From Paraburkholderia silvatlantica (GTDB lineage Bacteria; Pseudomonadota; Gammaproteobacteria; Burkholderiales; Burkholderiaceae), in assembly GCF_003096715.1 (NCBI RefSeq), contig NZ_QEOL01000021.1, positions 62,001-126,000 of the forward strand: DNA of 64,000 bases, in the 5' to 3' direction. Made by a program: the position numbers and the translations under genes. The first letter of the stretch is position 1. Every line of letters starts with the position of its first letter. Below are positions 1 through 8,787 of the stretch, piece after piece. Under the pieces are notes generated by a model. The model saw only the letters and a program-made list of their open reading frames with translations, did no database searches and was not told the DNA's origin.

Positions 1-2840
1 GACGTGGGCGCGTGGCCGCGCACGGGAGCGCGCTGGACTGCGGGCTCGGGTGCTTCGACGGCTTCGGGCGCTTCGATGGTTTCGGGCGCTTCGATGGCTT
101 CGAATGCGGACTCGAAGTCGGGGCTCGCGACGTCGGGTTCGCTCGCGATGGCGGGGTAGGGCGCCGCGGGGGCCGCTATCGGGGTGGGAGCCGACGTTGC
201 GGGTTGCGAGGGAGTCGGCGTGAGCGTGACCTCGGCAGGTGCAGGACGGTTTTGCGTCTGCGATTCGGCAACCCATGGCGGCGTTGCTTCGGGTGCGCTC
301 GCCTGCACTGTGGGTAGAGGCGTCGCGTCAAAAGCCGTTGCCTGGGCTGCCGGCGCGCCAGGCGTCGGCAAGACCTGGGCCGCCTCGTTCGCAATCCCTT
401 GCGCTCGATCCGTCGACGCGGGGTATTCATCGACGCTGGCGGTCTCGCTGGGCACGACGGGCGCGACATGGGCAGGCGTCTCGCGCGAGGAGATTTCGAA
501 CGTGCTGCCGTACGTGCCGTACGCCGATTCGTCGGGGGTCGTCGTCGATGCCGGTTCGACCACTGCGTCGGCGCGGGCGCTTGCTTCGAGTGGTTGTTCG
601 CTAATGGGCGCTGCTTGCTGCGCAGGCGTTGCGGCGGCGTCGGGTTGTGCCTCGCGAGCGAACCGGGGCAAGTGCGCGATGTTCGATGCGGCCGATGTGT
701 CGAGCCGTTCGTGTGGTTCGTGCACATCTTGCGTCTCGGCGGCGTGCGTCTCGGCGGCGTGCAACTCGGCGGGGGCGGCGGCCGACGGTTCGTCGTCGAG
801 CAGGATCCACGGCATGCCGTGATCCGGCGTTGACCAGGTGGAAGGCGTGACGGCCTCCCCGCCAGTCGCTTGCACCGGCTCGACATGCGTTGCCTCGCTT
901 GAGGCGCCTTGCGTGGCTTCGTCCACGTGCGCGAGCATTGGTTGCCGGGTAGGCGGCGCAGTCGTGTAGCCAGCGCTGAGCAAATTCGGCTCGAACGATG
1001 CCGGGTTCCGGGCCGCGGCAGGGTCGGGGGCAGCGGACGGCGCGTCTGGCGTCGTGTCGCCCGGTTGCGGCGAGGGGTGTGCTTGCTCGAACGATTGCGA
1101 ACCCGGGTTTGGCGAAGCGTAGTTACTTTCCGGCTGCGTGACCGGAGCGAACGCCGTTTCCAGGGGGCCAGCCGCAGTCGTCGCCGGCACCGCCGCCGTC
1201 GCGATGTCCGGCGATGCGCTCGGGAATTGCGCACGCGTTTGCTCCTCGCCCGCGAGCGCGTCCGCGTCGTCCAGGGTGCGGCGTGCGAGGCTCGCGCCGG
1301 CAAGCGTGGTCCAGCGTGCGGCGTTCTCTTCGATCGAGCGCAATGTTTCGAGCACGCTCATCGATAGCGGTGCTTGCGCCTGCGGTGCGCTGCTGGGAGC
1401 GGGGCGCGAGTAGGCGGGCGTCGCGGGCGGCGTTTCCGACGCCAGATGCGGGCCGAACGGCGCAGTGCGCGGCGCACTCATGGGCGGGCGAGGGTTCACG
1501 CGCGCGGGCTGCCCCTGCCAGACGTACGGTTTCGGCGGCTTCGCGACGCGCGGCGGCGCGGCGGCAGCGGCGCGCGCGGCCGTGCTGCCCGCCGCAGGCG
1601 GCGGCGCCGTGCGGCGCGGCATGACGGGTAGTGCGAACGGCGAAGTCAGCGGATCGAGCGGCGCCGGCGTCGTGCCGAACGCGGCGCTGCGCGCGGCGGC
1701 GGCACCGGCGGCACCGGCGGCGAGCGGCGCACCGTGCGCCGCCGCGGCTGCGCGCGCAGCCGCGCCCGTCATCGCGGCTGGCATGGCAGCGCGCGTGTGA
1801 CCCGTCTGCGCCCGCCATGGCGCATTGGGTTGCGCGGGGACGCCCTGCGCCCCATGCGCAAGCGCCATGTCCGGCATTGCCTGCATTGCGCTTGCACCGC
1901 GCGCCGGCTGGCGGCGCGCTTCGCCGAGCGGCGCACCTGGCTGCAACGGCACGCGCGGCGGTTCCATCGCTGCTCGCGACGCACCCGCAGGCGGCGTCTG
2001 CACCGGCGGCATCGGCGCACGCGTGCCGCGCAGCCATTCGGCGGCCGCGGTCGGTTCGGTGCGCGCCCATGCTGCGGAGGGATCGGCGGGACTACGGAAG
2101 CCGGGTTCGGCACGCCACGACGCTGCATCCGCAGAGGTGTCCTGTGCGGTGGCGGCGGCCGATGCCGCGCCGAATCCCGTGGCCATCGCGCCGGCTGTGC
2201 GCGGGTTATCGCGGCCCTCGCGCCCGTCGCGCCCGTCGCGCGCCGGCGGCCGCCAGATCGTCGGACGTTTGCGTCGCGCGCCGTCGCGAGGCACGGGCGG
2301 ATTGAAGGTGGCCGCGCCATGCGTGGGCAGCCCGTCTTCGGCCGCGGCACGGCGGCTGCGGCGTTCGCGGCGCGGGCTGTCTTCGGTCTCACGCGCGGCG
2401 CGGATGTTCAGGCCGAGGCCGAGCGAGATGTCGGCCCAGGCGAGGAATTCGCGCCACTGGAAGTCGAGCAGCCACGGCAAGCTCACGAGGAGGAGTGCCG
2501 TCATCGCGAGCGGCGCGGCCACGTGGCCGATGAGCTTGCCGAGCCCGCCCGAAAGCGCGTGGCCGAGCGCGTCGAAACCGGCGATGTCGATCACCGTCGC
2601 TTCGAGCGCGCAGCTCGCCACGAGCACGCCGACGAAGCCGAGCCAGAGCCGGATCGTGCCCGGGCCGCGCAGGCCCGCGCCGCCCGGCAGCACGGACTTC
2701 ACGAGACGCCAGATCAGAGGGATGAACCAGACGGCCGAAACGCCGAACCAGCCAGGAACTACCGTGTGCATGCCAAAGATGTACGTAGAGAAGGTGTGCG
2801 ACGTGTGGAGTGTAACCGCTCGGCCCCTGCGCGCCGCCAT
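1..2840 (-). CDS. ftsK: FtsK/SpoIIIE-type DNA translocase, N-terminal part (partial)
   Basis: Reading frame open from the left edge, so the C-terminal motor (Walker motifs, gamma domain) is outside the window. Near the N-terminus there are about three hydrophobic segments: one around GWFGVSAVWFIPLIWRL, one around RLWLGFVGVLVASCALEA and one around AMTALLLVSLPWLLDF, followed by WADISLGLGL. This order resembles TM2 to TM4 of FtsK. About 800 residues of Pro/Ala/Glu/Thr-rich linker follow, typical of large beta-proteobacterial FtsK proteins, with a short IEAPE repeat near the edge. FtsK pumps DNA at the division septum and helps resolve chromosome dimers. The start is uncertain: ATG at 2840 or ATG at 2771; the terminator of the upstream gene excludes starts above about 2930. 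Neither start has a clear Shine-Dalgarno. The family call rests on the membrane part and linker only. Confidence 0.6.
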   Translation of the reverse strand, partial: MAARRGRAVTLHTSHTFSTYIFGMHTVVPGWFGVSAVWFIPLIWRLVKSVLPGGAGLRGPGTIRLWLGFVGVLVASCALEATVIDIAGFDALGHALSGGLGKLIGHVAAPLAMTALLLVSLPWLLDFQWREFLAWADISLGLGLNIRAARETEDSPRRERRSRRAAAEDGLPTHGAATFNPPVPRDGARRKRPTIWRPPARDGRDGREGRDNPRTAGAMATGFGAASAAATAQDTSADAASWRAEPGFRSPADPSAAWARTEPTAAAEWLRGTRAPMPPVQTPPAGASRAAMEPPRVPLQPGAPLGEARRQPARGASAMQAMPDMALAHGAQGVPAQPNAPWRAQTGHTRAAMPAAMTGAAARAAAAAHGAPLAAGAAGAAAARSAAFGTTPAPLDPLTSPFALPVMPRRTAPPPAAGSTAARAAAAAPPRVAKPPKPYVWQGQPARVNPRPPMSAPRTAPFGPHLASETPPATPAYSRPAPSSAPQAQAPLSMSVLETLRSIEENAARWTTLAGASLARRTLDDADALAGEEQTRAQFPSASPDIATAAVPATTAAGPLETAFAPVTQPESNYASPNPGSQSFEQAHPSPQPGDTTPDAPSAAPDPAAARNPASFEPNLLSAGYTTAPPTRQPMLAHVDEATQGASSEATHVEPVQATGGEAVTPSTWSTPDHGMPWILLDDEPSAAAPAELHAAETHAAETQDVHEPHERLDTSAASNIAHLPRFAREAQPDAAATPAQQAAPISEQPLEASARADAVVEPASTTTPDESAYGTYGSTFEISSRETPAHVAPVVPSETASVDEYPASTDRAQGIANEAAQVLPTPGAPAAQATAFDATPLPTVQASAPEATPPWVAESQTQNRPAPAEVTLTPTPSQPATSAPTPIAAPAAPYPAIASEPDVASPDFESAFEAIEAPETIEAPEAVEAPEPAVQRAPVRGHAPT
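60..110 (-). repeat. IEAPE-type tandem repeat in the FtsK linker
   Basis: On the minus strand the linker reads EAIEAPETIEAPEAVEAPE, three near-identical units of six residues (18 bp). It is a coding repeat in a low-complexity linker and probably only changes linker length. Confidence 0.7.
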
Positions 2841-2931
2841 CCGCTTGGGGGCGGTGTTGCGCGCGGCACGGCAGGCGTTGCGCGCCCGACACGCCAGAGA
2901 CCCTGCGCGCGCCGCTTTGGTTCGCGCGCAA

Positions 2932-2968
2932 CAAAAAAAGAGCCGCGCCGGGCAAGGGCGCGGCGGCT
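2932..2968 (-). terminator. Intrinsic terminator of the META-domain lipoprotein gene
   Basis: On the minus strand a GC-rich stem (AGCCGCCGCGCC pairing with GGCGCGGCT, with a small bulge, loop CTTGCCC) is followed by CTTTTTTTG. It lies about 15 bases after the lipoprotein stop codon and separates it from the ftsK-type gene. Confidence 0.75.
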
Positions 2969-2982
2969 CATGCGCGCACCGA

Positions 2983-3684
2983 TCACTGCGCCGGTTTGGC
3001 GTCGGAGGCTGTGCCGGGCGTCGCGGCCGGGCTTGTGCCTGGTTCGGCGCCCTGCTCGGCAAACGTCAGGCGGTCGCCGTTTTCGAGCACGAGAAAGAGC
3101 GATTGCGGATGGCGCATCTGCACGCCCGAGCGGGCGATATGCGAGAGCGCTTCCAGATAAGCACCCTCGATGTCGCCGCCCGCGCCGATGCACGCCATGC
3201 GCGTGCTGCCGAGCTGGCTGAACGAGAGCAGGCCGTTCTTGAGCACATAGGCGCCGAAATAGCGGTTGCAGCCCGAGAAGCCGCTTGCGCGGCGCTGGCC
3301 GCTCTCGGTCGAGAGGTCGAGCGTGATGGGGCGAGCGTCGGGGTTTTCGGTGTTGCCGGCTTCGGCGTTGCGGCCCGGCAGGGCGCGCATCGTGCCGTCG
3401 GCGCGCTTCCATTCCACGAGCTGCCAGTGCGTGTTGTCGAGCAACTGCGTCGTGGCGGGGTTGAACGGATCGGGTAGCGGCGCGGAGGCGTCCGTGTGCA
3501 CGGGCAGCTTGCACGCGCACACCAGCAGGGCCGCGGCGAGCATCGTCGTGCGCGAGGCCAGCTTTCGCGCGAATTCGCCTCGGGCAGGGCGCAGGCGCAG
3601 GCGCATATTCACGTGCGGGCGCGGGCCCGGCGTCTGGCTCGGCGTCTGGCTCGGCGTCTGGCTCGCCGTCCGGCTAGTAGGCAT
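2983..3684 (-). CDS. META-domain (HslJ-like) lipoprotein
   Basis: The C-terminal half is a META domain, as in HslJ heat-shock lipoproteins: NTHWQLVEW, then GFSGCNRYFGAY, then the helix region GAYLEALSHIARS and the closing strand LFLVLENGDRLTF. A lipobox-like LLVCAC follows a hydrophobic stretch (MLAAALLVCAC), so it is probably a lipoprotein anchored at that Cys. ATG 3684 was chosen because GAGGAAC lies about 6-9 bases upstream; it leaves an unusual 45-residue tail before the signal, including SQTPSQTPSQTP. A later ATG at 3609 would give a more ordinary lipoprotein signal. The role is unknown; HslJ proteins are linked to novobiocin resistance and heat shock in E. coli. Confidence 0.8.
   Translation of the reverse strand: MPTSRTASQTPSQTPSQTPGPRPHVNMRLRLRPARGEFARKLASRTTMLAAALLVCACKLPVHTDASAPLPDPFNPATTQLLDNTHWQLVEWKRADGTMRALPGRNAEAGNTENPDARPITLDLSTESGQRRASGFSGCNRYFGAYVLKNGLLSFSQLGSTRMACIGAGGDIEGAYLEALSHIARSGVQMRHPQSLFLVLENGDRLTFAEQGAEPGTSPAATPGTASDAKPAQ
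3631..3666 (-). repeat. Three tandem 12-bp repeats at the 5' end of the lipoprotein gene
   Basis: CGTCTGGCTCGG occurs three times in a row on the plus strand (third copy ends in CC), encoding SQTP units on the minus strand. The unit is a multiple of three, so copy changes keep the frame. Confidence 0.85.
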
Positions 3685-3874
3685 CGCATCGTTCCTCGTA
3701 ATCGACGAAGGCGTAAGCGTAACGCACCGCGCTGCAGCATGCGAGCGCAAACGTGCGTGCGGCGCGCCTGAACCGGACGGCTGCCGACGCGCCAAAGCGC
3801 CGCGCCGCGGCAAGGCCGCGTGTTAACATCGGCGCTCTTACGCATTTGCGCCATCCCGTCATTCTGGAGACATC

Positions 3875-5098
3875 ATGCAAACCCGCCCCCGCATCGGCAC
3901 GCCGCTTTCCGCTTCCGCCACCCGTGTCATGCTGCTCGGCGCGGGCGAGCTTGGCAAGGAAGTGATCATCGCGCTGCAACGGCTCGGCGTTGAGGTGATC
4001 GCCGTCGATCGTTACGAAAACGCGCCCGGCCATCAGGTCGCGCACCGCGCGCACGTGATCGACATGGCCGATCCCAAGGCGCTGCGCGCGCTCATCGACG
4101 CCGAACGCCCGCATCTCGTCGTGCCCGAAATCGAAGCGATCGCCACCGACGCGCTCGCCGCCGTCGAAGCCGAGGGTGTCGCCGAGGTGATCCCCACCGC
4201 GCGCGCCGCGCAGCTCACGATGAACCGCGAGGGCATCCGGCGTCTGGCCGCCGAGGAACTCGGCCTCGCCACCTCGCCCTATGCGTTCGCCGATTCGCTC
4301 GGCGAGCTGAAGGCGGGCGTCGCCAAGGTCGGCTATCCGTGCGTGGTGAAGCCGGTGATGTCGTCGTCGGGCAAGGGCCAGTCGGTCGTGCGCAGCGACG
4401 CCGACGTCGAGCGCGCCTGGGAATATGCGCTGGCGGGCGGCCGCGTGAACCGCGGGCGCGTGATCGTCGAAGGCTTCATCAACTTCGACTATGAAATCAC
4501 GCAGCTCACCGTGCGCGCCACCGACCCGGCGAGCGGCCAGGTGCAGACGTATTTCTGCGATCCGATCGGCCACCTCCAGGTGGATGGCGACTACGTCGAA
4601 TCGTGGCAGCCGCAGCCGATGAGCGCGAAGGCGCTCGAGCGCTCGCGCGAGATCTCGCACAGGGTGACCGAGGCGCTGGGCGGCCGGGGTCTCTTCGGCG
4701 TCGAGCTGTTCGTGCGCGGCGACGAGGTGTGGTTCTCGGAAGTGAGCCCGCGCCCGCACGACACGGGCCTCGTCACGCTCGCGTCGCAGCGCTTCTCGGA
4801 GTTCGAACTGCATGCGCGCGCGATTCTCGGCCTGCCCGTCGATACGACGGCGCGCGGTCCGGGCGCCTCGGCCGTGATCTACGGCGGCATGGACGCGCGC
4901 GGCATCGCGTTCGAGGGCGTCGTAGAGGCGCTGGCCGTGCCGGGCGCGGATCTGCGCCTGTTCGGCAAGCCCGAGAGCTTCGTGAAGCGCCGCATGGGCG
5001 TCGCGCTCGCCACGGGCGCCGACACCGGCGAGGCCCGCTCGCGCGCCCGCGAAGCGGCCGCGGCGGTGCGTCCGGTGCCGGGCGCCGCCGCGCAGTGA
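3875..5098 (+). CDS. purT: Formate-dependent phosphoribosylglycinamide formyltransferase (GAR transformylase 2)
   Basis: PurT uses ATP and formate to formylate GAR in step 3 of purine synthesis, as an alternative to folate-dependent PurN. The 407 residues match the family length. Seen: the N-terminal nucleotide-fold start VMLLGAGELGKEVIIALQ, the ATP-grasp region with YPCVVKPVMSSSGKGQS, and the metal/ATP-binding FGVELFVRGDEVWFSEVSPR with HDTGLVT. ATG follows a CTGGAG ribosome-binding site. TGT-TAACAT at 3821-3829 resembles an extended -10 about 45 bases upstream. purD lies elsewhere in the window, so purine genes are scattered. Confidence 0.96.
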   Translation: MQTRPRIGTPLSASATRVMLLGAGELGKEVIIALQRLGVEVIAVDRYENAPGHQVAHRAHVIDMADPKALRALIDAERPHLVVPEIEAIATDALAAVEAEGVAEVIPTARAAQLTMNREGIRRLAAEELGLATSPYAFADSLGELKAGVAKVGYPCVVKPVMSSSGKGQSVVRSDADVERAWEYALAGGRVNRGRVIVEGFINFDYEITQLTVRATDPASGQVQTYFCDPIGHLQVDGDYVESWQPQPMSAKALERSREISHRVTEALGGRGLFGVELFVRGDEVWFSEVSPRPHDTGLVTLASQRFSEFELHARAILGLPVDTTARGPGASAVIYGGMDARGIAFEGVVEALAVPGADLRLFGKPESFVKRRMGVALATGADTGEARSRAREAAAAVRPVPGAAAQ

Positions 5099-5145
5099 CC
5101 ATACGGAGCGGGGCCGGCGCAACGCCTACGCAGCAGGAGAACACC

Positions 5146-5550
5146 ATGATCGACGCTCGAAGCGGTGCCATCCGGCTGGCGGCAGTGTGCGGTCTCGCCG
5201 CCGCGCTGCACGTGGGCGCGGCGAATGCGGCGCATGCGGCAAATGCGGCGGCCCCGCTCGAAGTGCGCGACATCCAGGTGCAGTCGCGCCACACGTTCAG
5301 CTACACCTGCGCCAACAGCAAGACCTTCAAGGTCACCTATCTGAACGCGGCCAACGGCCAGAGCTTCGCGCTCGTGCCAGTGGACGGCCGCAAGCGCCTT
5401 TTCGTCGGCGTGATCGCCGCTTCGGGCGTGAAGTACGTCGCCGACCGCTACACGTGGTGGACCAGGGGCCCCGGCGCGGATCTCTACGACGTCACGTCCG
5501 ACGCGAGTCCGAAGCCGGTGCTCTCGGGCTGCGCGACGATCATGCGCTAA
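5146..5550 (+). CDS. MliC-like secreted protein (C-type lysozyme inhibitor family)
   Basis: 134 residues with a signal peptide (RLAAVCGLAAALHVGAANAAHA) and an MliC-type domain: FSYTCANSKTFKVTYLN, a central SGVKYVADRYTWWTRGPGADLYD and a late Cys (LSGCATI) able to pair with the first. Members inhibit vertebrate or phage C-type lysozyme in the periplasm or outer membrane. There is no lipobox, so the protein would be soluble in the periplasm, as in PliC. ATG follows GCAGGAGA. It lies 47 bases after purT and could be co-transcribed. Confidence 0.75.
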   Translation: MIDARSGAIRLAAVCGLAAALHVGAANAAHAANAAAPLEVRDIQVQSRHTFSYTCANSKTFKVTYLNAANGQSFALVPVDGRKRLFVGVIAASGVKYVADRYTWWTRGPGADLYDVTSDASPKPVLSGCATIMR

Positions 5551-5665
5551 CGCCCGACGCACGCTTCACGACGCATTCCGCCTTGCCGGAGTAACCTGTC
5601 GGCCTGTTCGCGAAGGTCGGCTGCCGCCCGCGCCGCCGGCCGCGCTCTTGCCAGCGAGGTGGTCG

Positions 5666-7312
5666 ATGAAAGCATCGGATCTGTTCGTGAAGGCGCTCGA
5701 AGCAGAAGGCGTCGATTATGTGTTCGGTATTCCAGGGGAAGAGAACCTCGATCTGCTCGAATCGCTGAGGCGCTCGAAGATTCGTCTGATCGTCACGCGC
5801 CATGAGCAGGCCGCGGGCTTCATGGCCGCCACTTACGGACGGCTGACGGGCCGCACCGGCGTGTGTCTGGCTACGCTCGGGCCGGGCGCCACCAACTTCG
5901 TGACCGCGGCCGCCTACGCGCAGCTCGGCGGCATGCCCATGCTGATGGTCACGGGCCAGAAGCCCATCAAGTCGAGCAAGCAGGGCCACTTCCAGATCGT
6001 CGACGTCGTGCGCATGATGGAGCCGCTCACCAAGTACGCGCGTCAGATCGTCTCCATCGGCAACATTCCGGCGCTCGTGCGCGAGGCGTTTCGCCAGGCC
6101 GAGCAGGAGCGGCCCGGCGCCGTGCATCTCGAACTGCCCGAAGACGTAGCCGACGAAGAGGGCGACGGCAAGCCCATTCCCAAGAGCTTCAGCCGCCGGC
6201 CCGTGGCCGAGGAAAAGGCTGTCGCGCACGCGGTGGCCGCGATCTGCAAGGCGCGCCATCCGCTTCTCATGATCGGTGCGGGGGGGAATCGCAAGACCAC
6301 GCGCAACGTGCTGCGCGAGTTCGTCGACGAAACTGGCATCCCGTTCTTCACCACGCAAATGGGCAAGGGCGTGATCGACGAGTCGCATCCGCTCTGGCTC
6401 GGCAACGCCACGCTGTCGGACGGCGACTTCGTGCACCGGGCGATCGAGCACGCCGACTGCATCATCAACGTCGGCCACGACGTGATCGAAAAGCCGCCGT
6501 TCTTCATGCGCAGCGCAGAAGAGAAAACCGTCATCCACGTGAATTTTCTCGGCGCGCAAGTCGACCCCGTGTATTTCCCGCAGATCGAGGTGGTGGGCGA
6601 CATCGCCAACGCCGTGTGGCAGCTCAAGGAAAGCCTGAAACCGCGCGAGCACGCGTGGGACTTCGCGCGCTTCGAGGAGATCAAGCGCCATTTCGAGGCG
6701 CATCTCGCCAAAGGCCAGCACGACGAACGCTTTCCGCTGTACCCGGTGCGGCTCGTGCACGACGTGTACGGCGCGATGCCCGAGGACGGCATCCTGTGCC
6801 TCGACAACGGCATGTACAAGATCTGGTTCGCGCGCTACTACCGCGCGCGCGAGCCCAATTCGATCCTGCTCGACAACGCGCTCGCCTCGATGGGCGCGGG
6901 GCTGCCCTCGGCCATCGCCACGAAGATCGTGCATCCGCAGCGCAAGGTCGTCGCCGTGTGCGGCGACGGCGGTTTCATGATGAATTCGCAGGAACTGGAG
7001 ACCGCGGTGCGCCTGAAGCTCGATCTCGTCGTGCTGCTGCTGCGCGACGACGCGTTCGGCATGATCCGCTGGAAGCAGGAAAACATGAATTTCCCCGACT
7101 ACGGGATGACGCTGCAGAACCCCGATTTCGTCGACTATGCCCAGAGCTACGGCGCGCATGGCCATCGCGTGGGGTCGGCGGACGAACTCAAGCCGCTCGT
7201 CGAGCAATGCCTCGCGCAACCGGGCGTGCATGTGATCGACGTGCCCATCGACTATTCGGACAACGAGCGCGTGCTCAATCGCGACATCAAGCGCCTGAGC
7301 GCGCAGCTTTGA
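5666..7312 (+). CDS. Acetolactate synthase-type ThDP-dependent enzyme (catabolic AlsS-like)
   Basis: 548-residue ThDP enzyme in three domains: the PYR domain with catalytic Glu in VTRHEQAAGFMA, a central FAD/DHS-like domain (MIGAGGNRKTTRNVL) and the PP domain with the ThDP motif VCGDGGFMMNSQELETA. The closest families are acetolactate synthases, which join two pyruvates to acetolactate. No regulatory small subunit is adjacent, unlike the ilvI/ilvH pair at 58.8 kb, which fits a catabolic or specialised enzyme. ATG 5666 follows GCGAGGTG. The aldehyde dehydrogenase begins 38 bases later, so the two probably share a transcript and perhaps a 2-oxoacid/aldehyde pathway. The substrate is not certain. 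Confidence 0.8.
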   Translation: MKASDLFVKALEAEGVDYVFGIPGEENLDLLESLRRSKIRLIVTRHEQAAGFMAATYGRLTGRTGVCLATLGPGATNFVTAAAYAQLGGMPMLMVTGQKPIKSSKQGHFQIVDVVRMMEPLTKYARQIVSIGNIPALVREAFRQAEQERPGAVHLELPEDVADEEGDGKPIPKSFSRRPVAEEKAVAHAVAAICKARHPLLMIGAGGNRKTTRNVLREFVDETGIPFFTTQMGKGVIDESHPLWLGNATLSDGDFVHRAIEHADCIINVGHDVIEKPPFFMRSAEEKTVIHVNFLGAQVDPVYFPQIEVVGDIANAVWQLKESLKPREHAWDFARFEEIKRHFEAHLAKGQHDERFPLYPVRLVHDVYGAMPEDGILCLDNGMYKIWFARYYRAREPNSILLDNALASMGAGLPSAIATKIVHPQRKVVAVCGDGGFMMNSQELETAVRLKLDLVVLLLRDDAFGMIRWKQENMNFPDYGMTLQNPDFVDYAQSYGAHGHRVGSADELKPLVEQCLAQPGVHVIDVPIDYSDNERVLNRDIKRLSAQL

Positions 7313-7350
7313 CGCCGCCGCTTTGACCCTGCACTTACGGAGAACCCGTC

Positions 7351-8787
7351 ATGCTCAAACCGACCTATCCGTATTACCTGGCCAACGAGGCCGTCGCCGC
7401 CAACACCGACCTCGAAGTCACCGACAAATACAGCGGTGAAGTCGCCACGCGCGTCGCGCTCGCCGACGCGAAAGCGATCGACCAGGCCATCGCGGCGGCC
7501 GAAGCCGCCATGCCCGCCATGCGCGCGTTCCCGCCGTACAAGCGCCAGGCCGTGATCGACCATTGCGTGGCGCGCTTTCGCGAGCGCTTCGACGAGCTGG
7601 CGATGGCGCTGTGCATCGAGGCGGGCAAGCCGATCAACGATTCGCGCGGCGAGGCCACGCGCCTGATCGACACGTTCCGCGTGGCCGCCGAAGAGAGCGT
7701 GCGCATCGACGGCGAGATCGTCAATCTCGAGATTTCGGCGCGCGCGAAGGGCTATCACGGCTACGTGAAGCGCGTGCCGATCGGACCGTGTTCGTTCATC
7801 TCGCCGTTCAATTTCCCGCTCAATCTGGCGGCGCACAAGGTCGCGCCGGCGCTCGCCGCCGGCGTGCCGTTCGTGCTGAAGCCCGCGAGCCGCACGCCGG
7901 TGGGCGCGCTCATCATCGGCGAGGTGCTGGCGGAAACCGACCTGCCCAAGGGCGCATTCTCGATCCTGCCCGCGCACCGCGACGGCGCGGACCTCTTCAC
8001 CACCGACGAGCGCTTCAAGCTGCTCTCGTTCACGGGCTCGCCCGCGGTGGGCTGGGACCTCAAGAAGAAGGCCGGCAAGAAGAAAGTGGTGCTGGAACTG
8101 GGCGGCAATGCGGCGGCCATTGTCGACGGCGATCAGGGCGGCAAGCTCGATTACGTCGTCGAGCGCCTTGCGTTCGGCGCGTACTACCAGTCGGGGCAAA
8201 GCTGCATCGGCGTGCAGCGCATTCTCGTGCACGCGTCGATTTACGACGCGCTGCGCGACAAGCTCATCGCCAGGGTCAAGACGCTCAAGATGGGCGACCC
8301 GAAGGACGAAACGACCTTCGTCGGGCCGATGATCTCGGAGTCCGAGTCCAGGCGTCTGGCGGGCTGGATGGAGAGCGCGGTGCTCGCGGGTGCGAAGATC
8401 GTCGCGGGCGGCAAGGTGGACGGCGCGATGTTCGAGGCCACGCTGCTCGAAGACGTGCGCCGCGACACCGACCTCTACCGCAAGGAGGCGTTCGGGCCGG
8501 TCGCGATCCTCGAGCGTTTCGACGACTTCGGCCAGGCGATCGAGATCGTCAACGACAGCGATTTCGGCCTGCAGGCGGGCGTGTTCACGGATTCGCTCGC
8601 CCACGCGCACCGCGCGTGGGACGGGCTCGAGGTGGGCGGCGTGGTGATCAACGACATTCCGTCATTTCGCGTCGATAACATGCCGTACGGCGGCGTGAAG
8701 GATTCCGGCCTCGGGCGCGAGGGTGTGCGTTACGCGATCGAGGATATGACCGAACTGCGGCTGATGGTCATGCGCGAGACGTGGTGA
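7351..8787 (+). CDS. NAD(P)-dependent aldehyde dehydrogenase
   Basis: 478 residues of the ALDH superfamily, which oxidises aldehydes to acids. Seen: cofactor loop ISPFNFPLNLAAHKVAPAL with FVLKPASRTP, the Rossmann FTGSPAVGWDL, general base in VVLELGGNAA, catalytic Cys in SGQSCIGVQR and the C-terminal KEAFGPVAIL and PYGGVKDSGLGREG. The sequence is nearest to lactaldehyde and non-phosphorylating glyceraldehyde-3-phosphate dehydrogenase-like clades; the substrate is not known. It follows the ThDP enzyme, so an aldehyde made from a 2-oxoacid is a reasonable substrate. ATG follows ACGGAGAAC. Confidence 0.9.
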   Translation: MLKPTYPYYLANEAVAANTDLEVTDKYSGEVATRVALADAKAIDQAIAAAEAAMPAMRAFPPYKRQAVIDHCVARFRERFDELAMALCIEAGKPINDSRGEATRLIDTFRVAAEESVRIDGEIVNLEISARAKGYHGYVKRVPIGPCSFISPFNFPLNLAAHKVAPALAAGVPFVLKPASRTPVGALIIGEVLAETDLPKGAFSILPAHRDGADLFTTDERFKLLSFTGSPAVGWDLKKKAGKKKVVLELGGNAAAIVDGDQGGKLDYVVERLAFGAYYQSGQSCIGVQRILVHASIYDALRDKLIARVKTLKMGDPKDETTFVGPMISESESRRLAGWMESAVLAGAKIVAGGKVDGAMFEATLLEDVRRDTDLYRKEAFGPVAILERFDDFGQAIEIVNDSDFGLQAGVFTDSLAHAHRAWDGLEVGGVVINDIPSFRVDNMPYGGVKDSGLGREGVRYAIEDMTELRLMVMRETW

